Shown here piece by piece: positions 51,801 through 64,000 of a DNA stretch of 64,000 nt. How positions within the stretch are numbered: position 1 is the first letter of the stretch; each line of letters begins with the position of its first letter. This stretch comes from Cyanoderma ruficeps (lineage: Eukaryota; Chordata; Aves; Passeriformes; Timaliidae): positions 17,271,003-17,335,002 of the forward strand of contig VZDJ01007753.1 of the NCBI GenBank assembly GCA_008694505.1, given 5' to 3'. Under the pieces are notes generated by a model, which saw only the letters and a program-made list of their open reading frames with translations, searched no databases and was not told the DNA's origin. Made by a program: the position numbers and the translations under genes.

Positions 51801-54800
51801 CAAAAGGTGACTGGGGGAGGCTGGATGGGTGGGAGGCATGCAGCTGCTGGGCAATGGGTGCAACCAGGCAATGCCATGTAGAAAGCAGAGCTGCTCGCCA
51901 GCACACTGCAGAAGTGGAAAGGCACTCCTGCTGCCTCATGTCTCACCCCAACGATCTGTGTTCTCCCAGTCTGGTGCTGTATCTTAATGAGAAATGAAGA
52001 AGCAAATGTGGGGAAGAAAAAGCTGGAGAAGGCATTGGAGAAAACTTATGTTTTCTCCCCTCTACAGGCTGTTGTCTTCCAATTTGGAAAGCTGAAAGGT
52101 AATGCAAGAAACCAGTGTCAGAGGGGACCAGAGATCCCAATTTCTTTGGGTGAAGTCTGGCAAATGTTTATGGGTCTCACTTTGACATGTCAGAGTGTCA
52201 CTGTGAGGTGAGTGACAATCTGCTGTCTTCCAGAAACAGCCTGAGTAAATAAAAGTGAGCATCTGTAAACTATCACGTTTCAATTCTCAGATTTTCCCAT
52301 GCTAAGGAAAAAGAAACAAACATTTAAAGTTGCCATGCACTAGCTATGCTGTAACATGGTGGGATTTGTACCCACAAGAACCTATATGAGGAGTGAATGA
52401 TTCCACAACATTTTAAAAATATAACCCTGGAAAGAATGAAAAAACACAGCTCTCAAGAGTTGGTGCTGCCACACAATAATAGCATATGCCATGTACAACA
52501 CACAGCTTTACTGTGTTTTATGACCTGTTTTAATTACTACATTCATATTAATATAGACATGAAAAACACTGTCAACAGTGTCCCAGTGTCTGTAAAATTC
52601 TCTGTTCTGCAGCAACATCTTAAAGTGAGGGTCTCTGCCTGGTATGTGCTGTTCTGCCAAACCCCATACACCTGATACAAGACATCAGCACCTGACATCT
52701 GTCTGCAGTGCAGCCTGAACCTCATGCAATTAAACCTGGCTCCTGCTCCAAGGCCCTGTGCCACAGTCACAACCAGGCCAGGAACCATGCCTTACCATAG
52801 AAGAAAGATACCAGGTCTGCATTTGCACAGCACCTTTTACAAGGGTTAACACCAGGGAAGGCTCCTAAGGATAAAGTAGCAATCAGGGGATGTAAGACTG
52901 TGAAATGGGTGTTGCTGCCACTCACCAGAGTCCTCTCTGCCTCTTCTTCCAACAAATGCCTACCTGAAACAGCAGCCATGGTGAAGTCCTCAGAAAAGCC
53001 TTACTTTAGAACTGCTGCTCAAGTGTTTGTAACATTAGCTTAGCAGGTCGCCAACTTTTATTTTCCTTTCATCTTAGCAGGATTCACACAGCTGATCTCT
53101 TAAAAGCAATTAATCAGTGTCCTAAATTCTACCCACCAATGAGCCCTGGCACACAGGTTTCTTAAGAAGAAAAAAATGAAACTTTTTAATTAAGTTTTTC
53201 CATCAAATATCCAGTCCTGCTGATAATGGTCAGGAAGGTATGCAAAGGTAATTACTCACACAATCTGTTTGTCACACTCCTGCCACTCTCTTCTGGAGCA
53301 TCTAGTGTTCTTCTTCCAATTCATTAGCACCCCTGCCCTGCCCACAGTGCCTCAGGAACAACATGCCCCTGTTTTCCTTCCCTGGATTAAACACTCCTGT
53401 ACATTCACAGGTCAAGAATTTGGATGCCTTCCCCCTTGCCACAATTGAATAAGCACATCTACATTTGTTGCCTGTTTGCAGGAGCCTGAGAGTAAAGGAG
53501 GAATCCAAGCCACTCACTTCCCTGGTGAGCTTAATTAGCATGTCAGACAAAAACCAGGGGGAAGAAAATTTTATTAAGAAGCTATTCTAAAAATTGCAGC
53601 CACCTGCTAGACAGTGAAACTCTTTAGCCTTTCCTCGAACAAGGAGGGACTGCTGGGCTTGGAGCAACCTTTGCTTCTCATCTGCCAAAGGTACAGCACC
53701 AGTCAGTGCTAACTGAAATTGTGAAATTTTCTGACTTAATGGAAAAAACCCAAAGGCAACAAGATTACCTGCACCACTGTGACTCATCTTCTTGACCCTT
53801 CAAGGGAGACAGAAAGGATCAATAACAACTCTCCCACTTTATGATGACCACTTAACTTGCAATATTTGCTAGAGCAGATGACAGGCATCTTGGTTTATTA
53901 TTTTTGTCAGAAAACATTGTACTGTATGGTTTACTGTATAACCTGTGTTGTTCACCACTGTCAAAATGAAAGCAAGTTAAATCATCAAGGCAATCTATTT
54001 GCAACTCAGCTGCTTTGACTTCACTGCTTGCAATAAAACCACTTTGCCATTAGGGAAATGATAAGCTGGGTACTCAGACATACCCCACTGCTCAGCATGT
54101 AGATTTTGCAGAATTTTACAAGAAGTGACATCCCTTCAGCCCATTTGTGAAATGAAACCCATGCCAGGAAACATACAGGAAAAACATACAGGAAATTTAT
54201 AGCCCCTTGGCCATCTCTGACCCTGTTTATACAGAAAATATTTTATCAAATACCAAGCTAAGCAGCAATGTAGGGGCTCTCACAAATAAATCCAAGGCAT
54301 ACTATCACTCTGGTTATCAATAGCTACACTGAAACAATCCTTCACTAACTCGAAATGGAAGTGCCCACCTGTCAGTGTGAACCTGCTTATCTTTCTTAAT
54401 CCACAAGCATCCCAAAAGATCAGACTGGTGGCACTGCAGAGTTGCTCAAGTGTGCATTCATCATGCAATGTAACTCACAGAACAGCAGTAGATCCTGCTT
54501 ATGGAAGCATGGCTGGAAGATCTCCAGCAACGTTCCTACCCAGCTCCTCAAGCCAAGCAGCCTGGGAGCCAGAATAGTGTTCTCACATAAAGACAAGATT
54601 TCCTAGTCCTTGAATACTTCAAAAGAGAGATTACAAAGTGGTTTTGGGCTCCTTAAACATGAGAGGAAATACACAAGTTATAAGAAGGATGGAAGCATAT
54701 TGTTTTTTCCTCAAAACCTTTCTGCTTGTTCCTGAAGAATCCCTACAACCTGCTTTGCTAGACCTACATAAAACGCCTGAGAGAAGACCAGAAATCCTAT

Positions 54801-57800
54801 GACTATATTTTTCGTTTTGAAGTTGGAAGAAAGCTTCTGGAGAGAAAATACCAAACCCCTCAATTTCCCTAGCTGTTGTTTCTCCTCTAAATTGCTCAAT
54901 TGATACTGCTACTGCTGACAAATTCAGTCCTTGTCTCCAGAAACACATCTTAACACCCAGCAAATTGGCCAAAATCGTGACAGCTGGTGCAGTGTTACCA
55001 GCAGTGCAAAATGAGGCAACAAGAGGCAACATAACCTACTACCACCTAAAGAGATTGTGTTCAGAGATTGGAGTTTGCAGTTTCCTGAAATTAAACCTGT
55101 TTCTGGAAACTAGGCAAGTAGTCCTGTTCTGGGCAAAAAACGAGGTACTTGTTTCTTCTCAGCTCAAAGCCAATTCAAGCAGAAAGCCTCAGCCAGTACC
55201 TGTAAGAAAGCCAGGCTATTAATTCAATTCTCCGAGTTTAGACACTGACGTCTGACAGTTTGGTCTTAGCTTTTACTAAATACGGTCTTTTTATCGCCAA
55301 CATCATAAAAACATGATGGAGTAGCAAGAGTTAAGGTTGTCACCCTGAAGTTTCATCCTGTTTACATTTTACATATGAAAAAAACCCTCAGTCTTTTACT
55401 CAAATCCCATTTTCAGAATTTCTGTTTAAGGCAGTTGGGAGTACAGTGTTCCTTGTTTGTTTTGTCTAAACTTTCAGACTTTTTGGCATCAGATGAGAAT
55501 GTGCAAATCTGAGGTCTATGAAGTGGCTATTAATACATTATTAGGGCTGAGTTAATGACTCCGCATCCATCCGCTGCATATATCTCTCTAAACAAAGACA
55601 CTGAGATTAAATGCTGCTGGTGCAAATACTACAGTTTCCTACATAAAAGACTCTGTAGATTATGGGTGTGTATGCATTGCTAGATCTGAATTAGATCAAC
55701 CCTTTAGGGTAAAAATAAAGGAAGGATGAAAATCTCGTGACCTACTTTTTCCTTCTAAACTTGAAAGCAGTATTTTTTACAGTACCCTTATCTTCCTCTT
55801 CCTAAAATACACTGCAAATATAACCTTGAGTGTGTCAGTTGATTTTAAGAAATACAGCTGACTTTGCATCTTTGACTAAAGTTACTTTCAGGAAAGCCCG
55901 GCTCACTGTTTATTATTTTTACTTTATAGATGTTCCTACCCCACAGCACCTTTGTGCCTCCCCAAAGATGTTTATTTCACAAACTCATAAGTCCATCCAC
56001 AGACAGACACATCAGGGCTATCTTTTGTTTAGTTTCTGCTATGGGATTTCTGCCCTTTCTGTCTAATTTAAACTATTTCCTAAATACTTAGGTTTCTCTT
56101 TAACATGGCTTTACCTTGTTTGCTGTATGTCACTTCTTTATACATTGATAAGGGTTTTCACCTTGCCGTTCTTGGATAATTCAGCAGCAGTTAGCCAAGA
56201 TCCTAATAAATTTTTGCATTCCCACTTTAAGCACTAAAGGTATTGAGCAGTCTAATAAGCACAATTCTGCCACAAGTTGTTGCTATTTAATGAACTGCTG
56301 ATTCAGGTACTGAATAGAGGGCACTGATAGAGGGTACTCTTTCCTTCTGTCTCTCTAAATGTTCCTGGATGACCTTTATATAAACTTCCTTTCCAGTAAT
56401 TCCAAGCTGATGGTCAGGCACTATGACACCATGAGTGTGCATGTAAGCACATATATTCACATGTATTTGTGTGGAGAAAGAGCAAAGCTACATATAAACA
56501 AAAACCAATGTAAATCAAACACAGGAAATATTTCTATGCAGACCTCTGACAAGACAACAGTGCTACAACATGATTGTTTATAGCTCCACATGGATCCAAA
56601 GAGCAAAATAAACTGAACAAAAGCACCGACGGACATAGAGAGAACATTTTGGAGCTGCATCATCAGTACATAGTAAAGGATCCTTTATTCTGATCCTCAC
56701 TACTTAAGTATTCCCCAGTTGTATCCTCCATCTCCAAACCTAATAGAATAAACACAACTGCACCACTTGGGAGAGAGGGAGGCTAACCTACCACAAGGCT
56801 ACCAATCCATGTCAGGATTATTACTATTGCTCTATTTCTCCTGACATCTTCAGATGTTTCTCGCTGCCCGAAACAACCCTCTGCAGGTACGGCTGCAAGG
56901 TGACCATTCCTGGAAGATCACACCTCAGCTGCTCATCTCTGTTCCTCCTGCACAAAGCAAAAGGGGGGTCAGATGGAGAAGCTCTTCAATGTGCCTCTTT
57001 CTCTCCATTCAGTATACAGGAATATAAGATAAACACCATAAAATTATATTCAGTAAAAGTGGGATGCTGATGTTTAAAGCCAGATGAAACTAAATTACTT
57101 TGTGTGTTAGAGTTCTCTCCCCCTCAAAGAGAGCACTTATATGTTCACTGAGGAAATATGACAAGTCTTTCAAAGTCCTCGGACAAGTTGTTGCACCATG
57201 GAACAGCTTGTTTGGGGTATGAACTTTCTCTGCCACATGCTGTGTAGTGGGCGTTGCATTAAAGCCAATGGAAAACCATGTGGCATCTCAACTAACACCT
57301 GCGCAGTTCTGGACAGGTTTCTGGACCATTTCCAGCTGCCTGAATCATTTTAGGACCAGGTCAGATGCATCCATTTTGCTTCATTTTATGTAGGTGTTAA
57401 AAACCGCTGCACTTTCATTCAAGACCTTTCAGTTGCCAACCTCAAAAACACTTAATTACTATCTTCAGTGCATGAGGTGAACAGGAACAGGCAATTTAAA
57501 GCATTAAGTGTAAATACAGATTTTTATCATTGCTGTTTAGCAGAAAACCAAAATACTCCTCTTGTCTTCTGATTCAAGGTATTTAATTCATTAGAAAGTA
57601 TTCCACCTCTTGCACAGAGCACCAGAAGGACAAGTGACAGCTCTGTGTAGCTGTGCAGACTTTATACACATCCACTGCAACTGCTGCGAAATTCAAGTCT
57701 GTTTTTCATAAACAAAGATATTTCTCATCAAGTAGTAAATCAAAGACCAACTCTATAGAGAAATCTAAAATGGGGGCACTGAAAGGCAGTGACTTTGGAT

Positions 57801-58618
57801 ACAGATAAAACCACAATAATCATTAGGAGAGCAGAGAGGTAACTAGGGGAATTTGCTGCTGGAGGAAACCATTCAGGAAAAAAATTAGAGACTTAAGTGG
57901 TTTGAACATTTGCAAGAACACAACTAGTATGTGTATTCAAACTGTAGTGGACTCTATTTTATTAAAAAAATCTACTTTTAAATGAATGAAACTTTAAACT
58001 GAACCCACAGTGGCTTTACTGAAAAGCAGAGTATGCAGCCAAATGGGGAAAGGGCACACTCCATAAGACATGGGATGCAGCCTGGCACCATCACCTGGTT
58101 TTACCACCCTGCATTACTGTGCCCCACTATTGCAGTAATGCAGAGCAGCCAAAGGCATCATCACCAAAAACACTCCAACAGTTCAACTGTTTCTCAGGAT
58201 TCTGGTCAGCTATTTGGCTGTCCCACTGCCAGAAGCATCTGCTCACATGTGATCTTGTGCAGGCAGACAGTGCCCTTCTGAATTCTTCACAGTGCTGAGT
58301 AACTGCTGAGTTTATCATGAAAGTGGGGGAACTAACACCACATCCACACAACTAAGGTTGCTATTCACATTATGCTGTACTTTACCAACCTACTCCCAGC
58401 AATTCTGACCACAAAAAAGTCCTTTGTACCTAAGTATGGAGGAAGGTTGGGAAGAGAGGTTCTTTCTGAATGCTTCACCTTCCATTTTTATTTGGCGACT
58501 TGTCACAGTCTGAGTATACAGAAAAGGCACAGAACAAACATTATAACAAGAAAGCCTATGCAGAAAGCTCCTCCTTCATTTGTATTTTCTTTACAATGAT
58601 GTAAAAATGAAACAAAAT

Positions 58619-58630
58619 ACACACACACAC
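58619..58630. repeat. (AC)n microsatellite
   Basis: About six AC units followed by an A run. Confidence 0.85.
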
Positions 58631-59089
58631 AAAACCTCTAACAGCAACAAAAAATGAAACATTTACTTGAACAGTTACCTTTTCTAGCCTTGAATGATGG
58701 AAGACCTCCCACAGAAAAAGCAGCAGGGCAGAACAGACTGGCACAGTGAACTGGAAAGTGAATTTTGTTACTGCAGCTCCCTACATACATGTAGAAGCCT
58801 TGCATGTCCAGGAATGCCTTCCAGATCTCCTTCTGAGGTTCTATTCTTCAGTGCCAGACCTTTCCACTTCTAACACTGTTAGGCAAGAAAGAAATCAAAC
58901 ACACCTCTCCCATTTCTTTACAGAAGCCTGATACAAGCAATAGAAGAAACAAACCTCAATTGAGATACTGATGAAACACTGATGTAAGCAACTTAGAAAC
59001 AACTTAAGCATTTTTACTTAATCCTTTAGAGTTTAATAATTAAAGAAAAAAAGAGGTGAAATTTAAAAATTAAAAGATATTTTAATTGA

Positions 59090-59127
59090 TTCCTCCTCTT
59101 TTTTCTTTTTTTCCTACTCCCCCTTTC
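59090..59127. repeat. Polypyrimidine tract
   Basis: A 26-base pure C/T run (59090-59115) continuing, with one A, to about 59127. It lies within a strongly AT-rich stretch from about 59.0 to 59.33 kb. Confidence 0.8.
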
Positions 59128-60571
59128 ATTTGTACAACAAATTTCAGGCATTCCGTACAAAGACTGCTCAAATCTGATTTTTAATATTTTGCAATTTAGT
59201 AATTCATCAAAAGCAGTGAGATTTGGGGTTTTTTAAATACAAGAAAACCACATTTTCTTGCTAGTTGGTTGGAATTCCTTCCTTTTTTAAAAATGCTAAG
59301 TGAAAAACAAAGAATTGTCAGTTTAACCCACTAAATGCTTGATTGCAATTTAGAGCAGCTTTTCAGTAAGAAAACCTTCCAAGGCTCGTCAAGAAAGAAA
59401 ACATACACTGATCTATCTGAAATCTGCTCAGCACAAGGACATCTCTGTCATTTGGGAAGTTAAATCCCACTCTGCTCTCTTATCTATTTTTCAGTCAGTC
59501 ATAGCAATTTTTGTAAAATTCAGAAATGTCAAATACAAGGAACCAAAACTAGATCTCAGACAATCTCTCAGAGAGTCAGCATTTTTCAGAGGGTGAGAGG
59601 AAAGGTTGCATCAAAGCACTGAAGCATAGGAGTGGTCACCCATGAAAGCAGAAATCTGTCCAGCCTAATAGTAGTCCCTCTGACAATGGAGAGTAGCAAA
59701 CATCTGAGGAAGAGTGAAAAAGCCAGGACTAGCATATCATGACACTTTTGTTATTAAACTTGCTTTATTTCTGATGAGGGTAGAAATATAATATGATCAG
59801 AACTCATGGAATTTTTTCCTTTCAGTAAGAGAATAGTTAAAAAAAATTCTTCTAAAAAAGTGTTTCCTATATCATAACAGCTAAGAGGCAGCACAGTTCA
59901 CAAACACCTAGCATAAAATTCTCAAATGAGAGAAAAGCACATGCATTTCTTGGTTTAATGCAGTATCTATATATAGAAGGGAGTGGGAGTATTAAGACGT
60001 AGTAACACTTAAGAAATACGACACGAAAAAAATCCTCCTTTCACCCCAAATAACACAGCTGACTCAGTGTCAGTTAAAATTGTGTCTGAACATTAGCTGA
60101 GTTTTCACTAACATAATGTTATTGTCACATATTACTAGGTGGTAGAAAGAGGAGAGGGAATGAAAATTTCCAGCTACTTGGATTGAAAAGCTTGAGTCAA
60201 GCAATAAAAAGTATACAGCTGATACTGGATTGTTGAGAAAAGACTCACTAGCTTATACAATGTGCAGCATGAAAATCTACTTGGTAAGTGTAATTTCTTT
60301 ACCTTCCCCCTGTCAAAAATAAGAAAGCATCTGTAAATGCTGATGTTATGGGAGAGTTTTTCACTGAAAGCACTACCCTGGGACAAGCTATAAAGCATTC
60401 CTCAAACAATGTGATTTGTATCAAGTACCTTAAATGGATCATGTTTTAGTCTACAGCTAAAACCTCCATCTAGTGTGGATAAAAACAAATCATTGCACAG
60501 TGTCATGCCTTCTACTGCTGAGGGGGGAATGGGAGGAAACCACAGTGACAGAGAAAAAGATAAAGCAAAAT

Positions 60572-60632
60572 AGGGATTGGACATGATGACCCTTAAAGGT
60601 CCCTTCCAACCCAAACTATTCTATGGTCTCAT
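60572..60632 (+). mobile_element. CR1 LINE 3'-end fragment
   Basis: The sequence gggattggacatgatgaccc, then ttaaaggtcccttccaaccc, then aaactattctatggtctcat is a close match to the last 50-60 bp of CR1, including the attctatg terminal motif. It is better preserved than the tail at 48.8 kb. Sequence upstream of 60572 was not recognisable as CR1, so this is a severely 5'-truncated insertion or a fragment. Confidence 0.85.
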
Positions 60633-63600
60633 TACACAGGCCTAGGTCTGCATCTCTGTAGCAGATTACTGTGTCATGTTCACCTGCTAGACCCCAGCAC
60701 ACTCTGCTTGGGTAGAAAAGAAGCTCCTTAGATTTCCTAAGAGATTTTTCTAAAGCTGGAGGTGAAATGTTTTATCTAACATACGCACGAAAATAGTACT
60801 GCTCAAGTTTAATTACTTAAATACTTCCTTTTTAATGACACTATTTTTTTTACCAAACAGGAGATACAAGAATAGACAGCTATCAGAACACATACCAAAT
60901 GCTATTCTTTGCAAACATGTATTTCAAAAAAATCAAATACAAAGAAACTAGCACTCCGTTGACAGCTTCTGATCCCAGAAGGGCATAACTAATCCAGAAA
61001 GACTCATAGTAAGACAATGTAGTAATACCAACAGCACCAATACCTGACAGGTACAAGATTCATCCTGCTGGTGCTGCAGCACGTGCAGCAGAACCACCTG
61101 CCTGGCTGCTCTGGAGCTGCTCAGCCTCAGAGGGGCAGGAGTTTCTGTGCTGATGGATGCTGCAGGTGCTTGCAAGAGGGAACATGCTGTGTCCCTGTCT
61201 CAGTTGTGAGTTTGTGCAACAGACACCACTGTGTCCACTAGATTGCTTCTCTTTGTGGTGTCTGCTTGAGGACACAGCAGAGAAGAGAAAAAAGAATGGG
61301 AAGATAAGAGTGGTAGAACAAAATACTCTTTATCAACATTCTTAAATTGACCTTGATACAGTAATGCTTTGGGATTGCATACATCTTTTCTGCCATTTCC
61401 TAAACACTTACAACACTTTTCTAACAGAGACACATATTTTGTATTTAAAATGTACTGCTAGGACTGTAGAATGAGCAGGAGTCAACTGGCTCAGCAACAT
61501 TATGGTGTTGTTTTCATAGATCCCCCATAACTGATCACAAAAGGCATTTATTTCAATATGCATTAAGAAAGTGGATTGTCCTGGTCTGCTCAGGATACAT
61601 CTGAGAGCTCTCCCACAGCAGACACAGTGACCTAAACTGCAACTAAGCAGGCAGAGAGATGCCCACCTTTCAACCACGTGGATGAGCCACTCCCAGAAGG
61701 TACCTGCTTCAAAGCGTCTATGCACCTACATCTGGATCAAGAAAGGAACACTAGGGGGACTGATAGAGATTGATTCAACATAAAATTTCAAATGTCTGAG
61801 GATATTCATAAAGTAGACAGGAAAAACAAAAGAGAACTCTTAGAGAGAATACAGTTCAGAAGCAGAAACTGTTGCAAAAATATTAGTTTCAAAACAGACC
61901 AAAAAAAGCCTGGAAATGCTGAAGTGCTGGGAGAGGAATATTTGCAAGCCATATAATATTAAGTATTCCTTAAGAAATATCCCTAAAAAACATAATTTTG
62001 GCAACAACATCACTTTCAAGCTTGGAAATCTGATGCGTATTTTATAGATTTTAAATTTTTTTTCTGCAAAGATTCTGTGAATTCCAAAATATAGATAAAT
62101 TACAAAAAAAAAAGGGTGAATAGAAAGGAATAATAAAAGCTGTTGCCCACTTCTCTGGCATTAGTATTCTTCTGCAGAAACCTCTCAAAAGAATGAAAAT
62201 AATACCCAGGATTATTTTTAATAAGACATGAACAGTGATCTTCACTGCATTTCTTAACATTAGGAGATATGAAGTGACAGAAACATGCACAGTGAGACAT
62301 CTCATCTCCAGCTGATGATCTTGCCAAATACCACATCAAGTATTACTGAGATACTGAAATAAAAGACAATTCAAGAGAGGAAAAAATGCAACTTCTTTCA
62401 TCATAGCCTTCTTTCTTACACTTGGTGGTTTTATTAGTACCTTGTATGTATGAAAATATATTTGTGATCATAAATATCCTCTCATGTTCATCATTTAACT
62501 CTCCTCTGTGGTAATAAAAACATAACCATGCGCATTTACTGAAGTGAGAACAACGTCAAGAGAACCCAGGACTTAAAAAATACAACATGTTTTTTATGAT
62601 TTTAAACATCATTATATTCTGACTCTTCTGCTATGCTTGCTGTTTGCACATGGAAAGTATTTTTCTGTTACATAAACTGTACCAGAGTGAGAAGCAATCT
62701 GTTTTGTTATTTTTATTCGATTTGCCAAAAATGAACATTAATTATTCAATTTGTATAATTAACTCCCAACACAGACAATATTCTACATGCAGAAAGACTC
62801 TCCTTTGGGCAGCCAAACTCAGTTAAGCAGTTCCACTTGAGTGACTTACCAACTCATTCAAAAACATAATTCAGATTCAGAAGTGAGTGTAGGAAGCATG
62901 CAAGATGTCAAAGTCTTCCCTCACTGCACTTATATTGTGCATCACTGGGGATGGTCCATCGCTGTATGTCCTTCCTTTCCATGTGCTCTCCTCTCATTCC
63001 CATGCACTCCACATGCCATGGACACATTCTCCTTGCCTGCTCACTACAGCCCACAGTGCTTTGTTCTCCCCTCCTCTCACACCCTTCCTCACCACCTTGA
63101 GACTGGGCAGAATGAACAAGCTCTGAGCAGGTCACCAGACACAAAGGAGATTTAGAAATCTCTTTCCAATATAAAGAACATTACAAGGTTGGTGTGTGTT
63201 GCTCAGGTTATATACAATTGTAGAGATAGGGAGGGCAAACGAAAGTACATCAGGAGTGATGTAGTTATAGGTGATACTGATGCAGGCGGGTAAATCCTAT
63301 TGAAATAGAGCGTATCCAAAGTGTACATGCAAGTGTGGGCATGCAGACAAACACAATGTCACCTTTGAGGATTTTTTTTTTCTGCCAAATTTTAGACTAA
63401 TTCAAGTGTTAAAAACCATTACATACACAAATACAATTAACTGGGGAAAAAGCAGAGCTAGTGTATTTGCCCTTCAAAAGCTTCCTGAATCTAGCAAGCT
63501 CCAGGAAACCATGAATGAAGCTTAGACCCATTCAGAAAATATACCGTTTGCATGTACACATGTCAGGATGTGTGAGAAACAATGAAATTAAATAGTGAGA

Positions 63601-64000
63601 CTGGCTGGCTCTGCTCTTCCTTCTACCAATCTTATCTAGAGCTCTCCAATGATGCATGCCTGTAAATGCCTCTGAGTCCAGGTATGCTTCATCCTTTGTG
63701 ACTTTAACAGGCAATCTTTCTTCCCATGCCCTGAATTTAGAGCAGTAGAAACTCACTTTACAACAGTGAGACGTGACACTTGTGAATTTGAAGTTTTCAG
63801 ACCACCTCTACAAAGATTCTGCAAAAAGTTGTTACTTTTCAGCAGTTATTTGAGAAATATTATCCCTTAATCTGAAGATAAGCAAGCTGAAGTACAGATC
63901 AGAAATTTAACTTTTCTCAAGTTATTACATGCACTGGTAAGACCGCAGGTTTCCCCAGCTGCATTGCCAAAATCTGACCCACTTGCAGCATGTAGTAATA
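60633..64000. other. Non-coding unique DNA, no gene seen
   Basis: Short overlapping frames only (longest 105 codons). A ten-A run lies at 62104-62113. No transposon, RNA gene or conserved motif was recognised. Confidence 0.65.

Larger units (their letters stand above)
48895..60570. other. Non-coding unique DNA, no gene seen
   Basis: About 11.7 kb with no supported gene or transposon. Some stretches (near 49.25-49.5 and 55.54-55.7 kb) have the repeat-free, AT-rich texture of conserved elements. A GC-richer patch at 51.73-51.98 kb carries overlapping short frames. Small local duplications occur, such as the repeated aaacatacagga near 54.17-54.19 kb. Confidence 0.65.

Overview
This is 64 kb of AT-rich vertebrate nuclear DNA, most likely from a bird. 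CR1 LINE fragments make up most of the recognisable interspersed repeat. Their tails end in the family's typical ATTCTAT-type motif, repeats are otherwise sparse, and two degraded MIR-like SINEs are present. Turtles and crocodilians also carry CR1, so 'bird' is an inference. Species and chromosome cannot be named.

I find no gene I can support. All open frames are short (longest 161 codons). They overlap one another on both strands, match no protein family I recognise, and are about what chance gives in 64 kb of this composition. There is no CpG island, tRNA, rRNA or recognisable miRNA. The window is best read as intergenic desert or part of a very large intron.

Layout: 1-10.3 kb is unique non-coding DNA with poly-A tracts. 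10.4-10.7 kb holds a solo LTR with a 6-bp target duplication. 11.2-11.8 kb is homeodomain-motif-rich and looks like a conserved enhancer. 12.5-13.0 kb is a GC-richer block. 18.3-18.8 kb holds a MIR-like SINE and then a CpG-dense segment with good splice-site-like borders on both strands. 20.9 kb holds a second MIR-like SINE. 24.0 kb has a perfect 13-bp inverted repeat. 26.1-26.6 kb is a CR1 3' end. 29.8-30.8 kb holds two oppositely oriented CR1 fragments. 41.6-41.9 kb holds a second solo LTR of the same family and orientation as the first. Short CR1 tails lie at 48.8 and 60.6 kb. The rest is unique non-coding DNA with microsatellites.

The best leads are the CpG-dense segment at 18.6-18.85 kb and the pair of related solo LTRs, which keep a stem-loop although its sequence differs between copies. 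I see no sign of a new multi-gene system.
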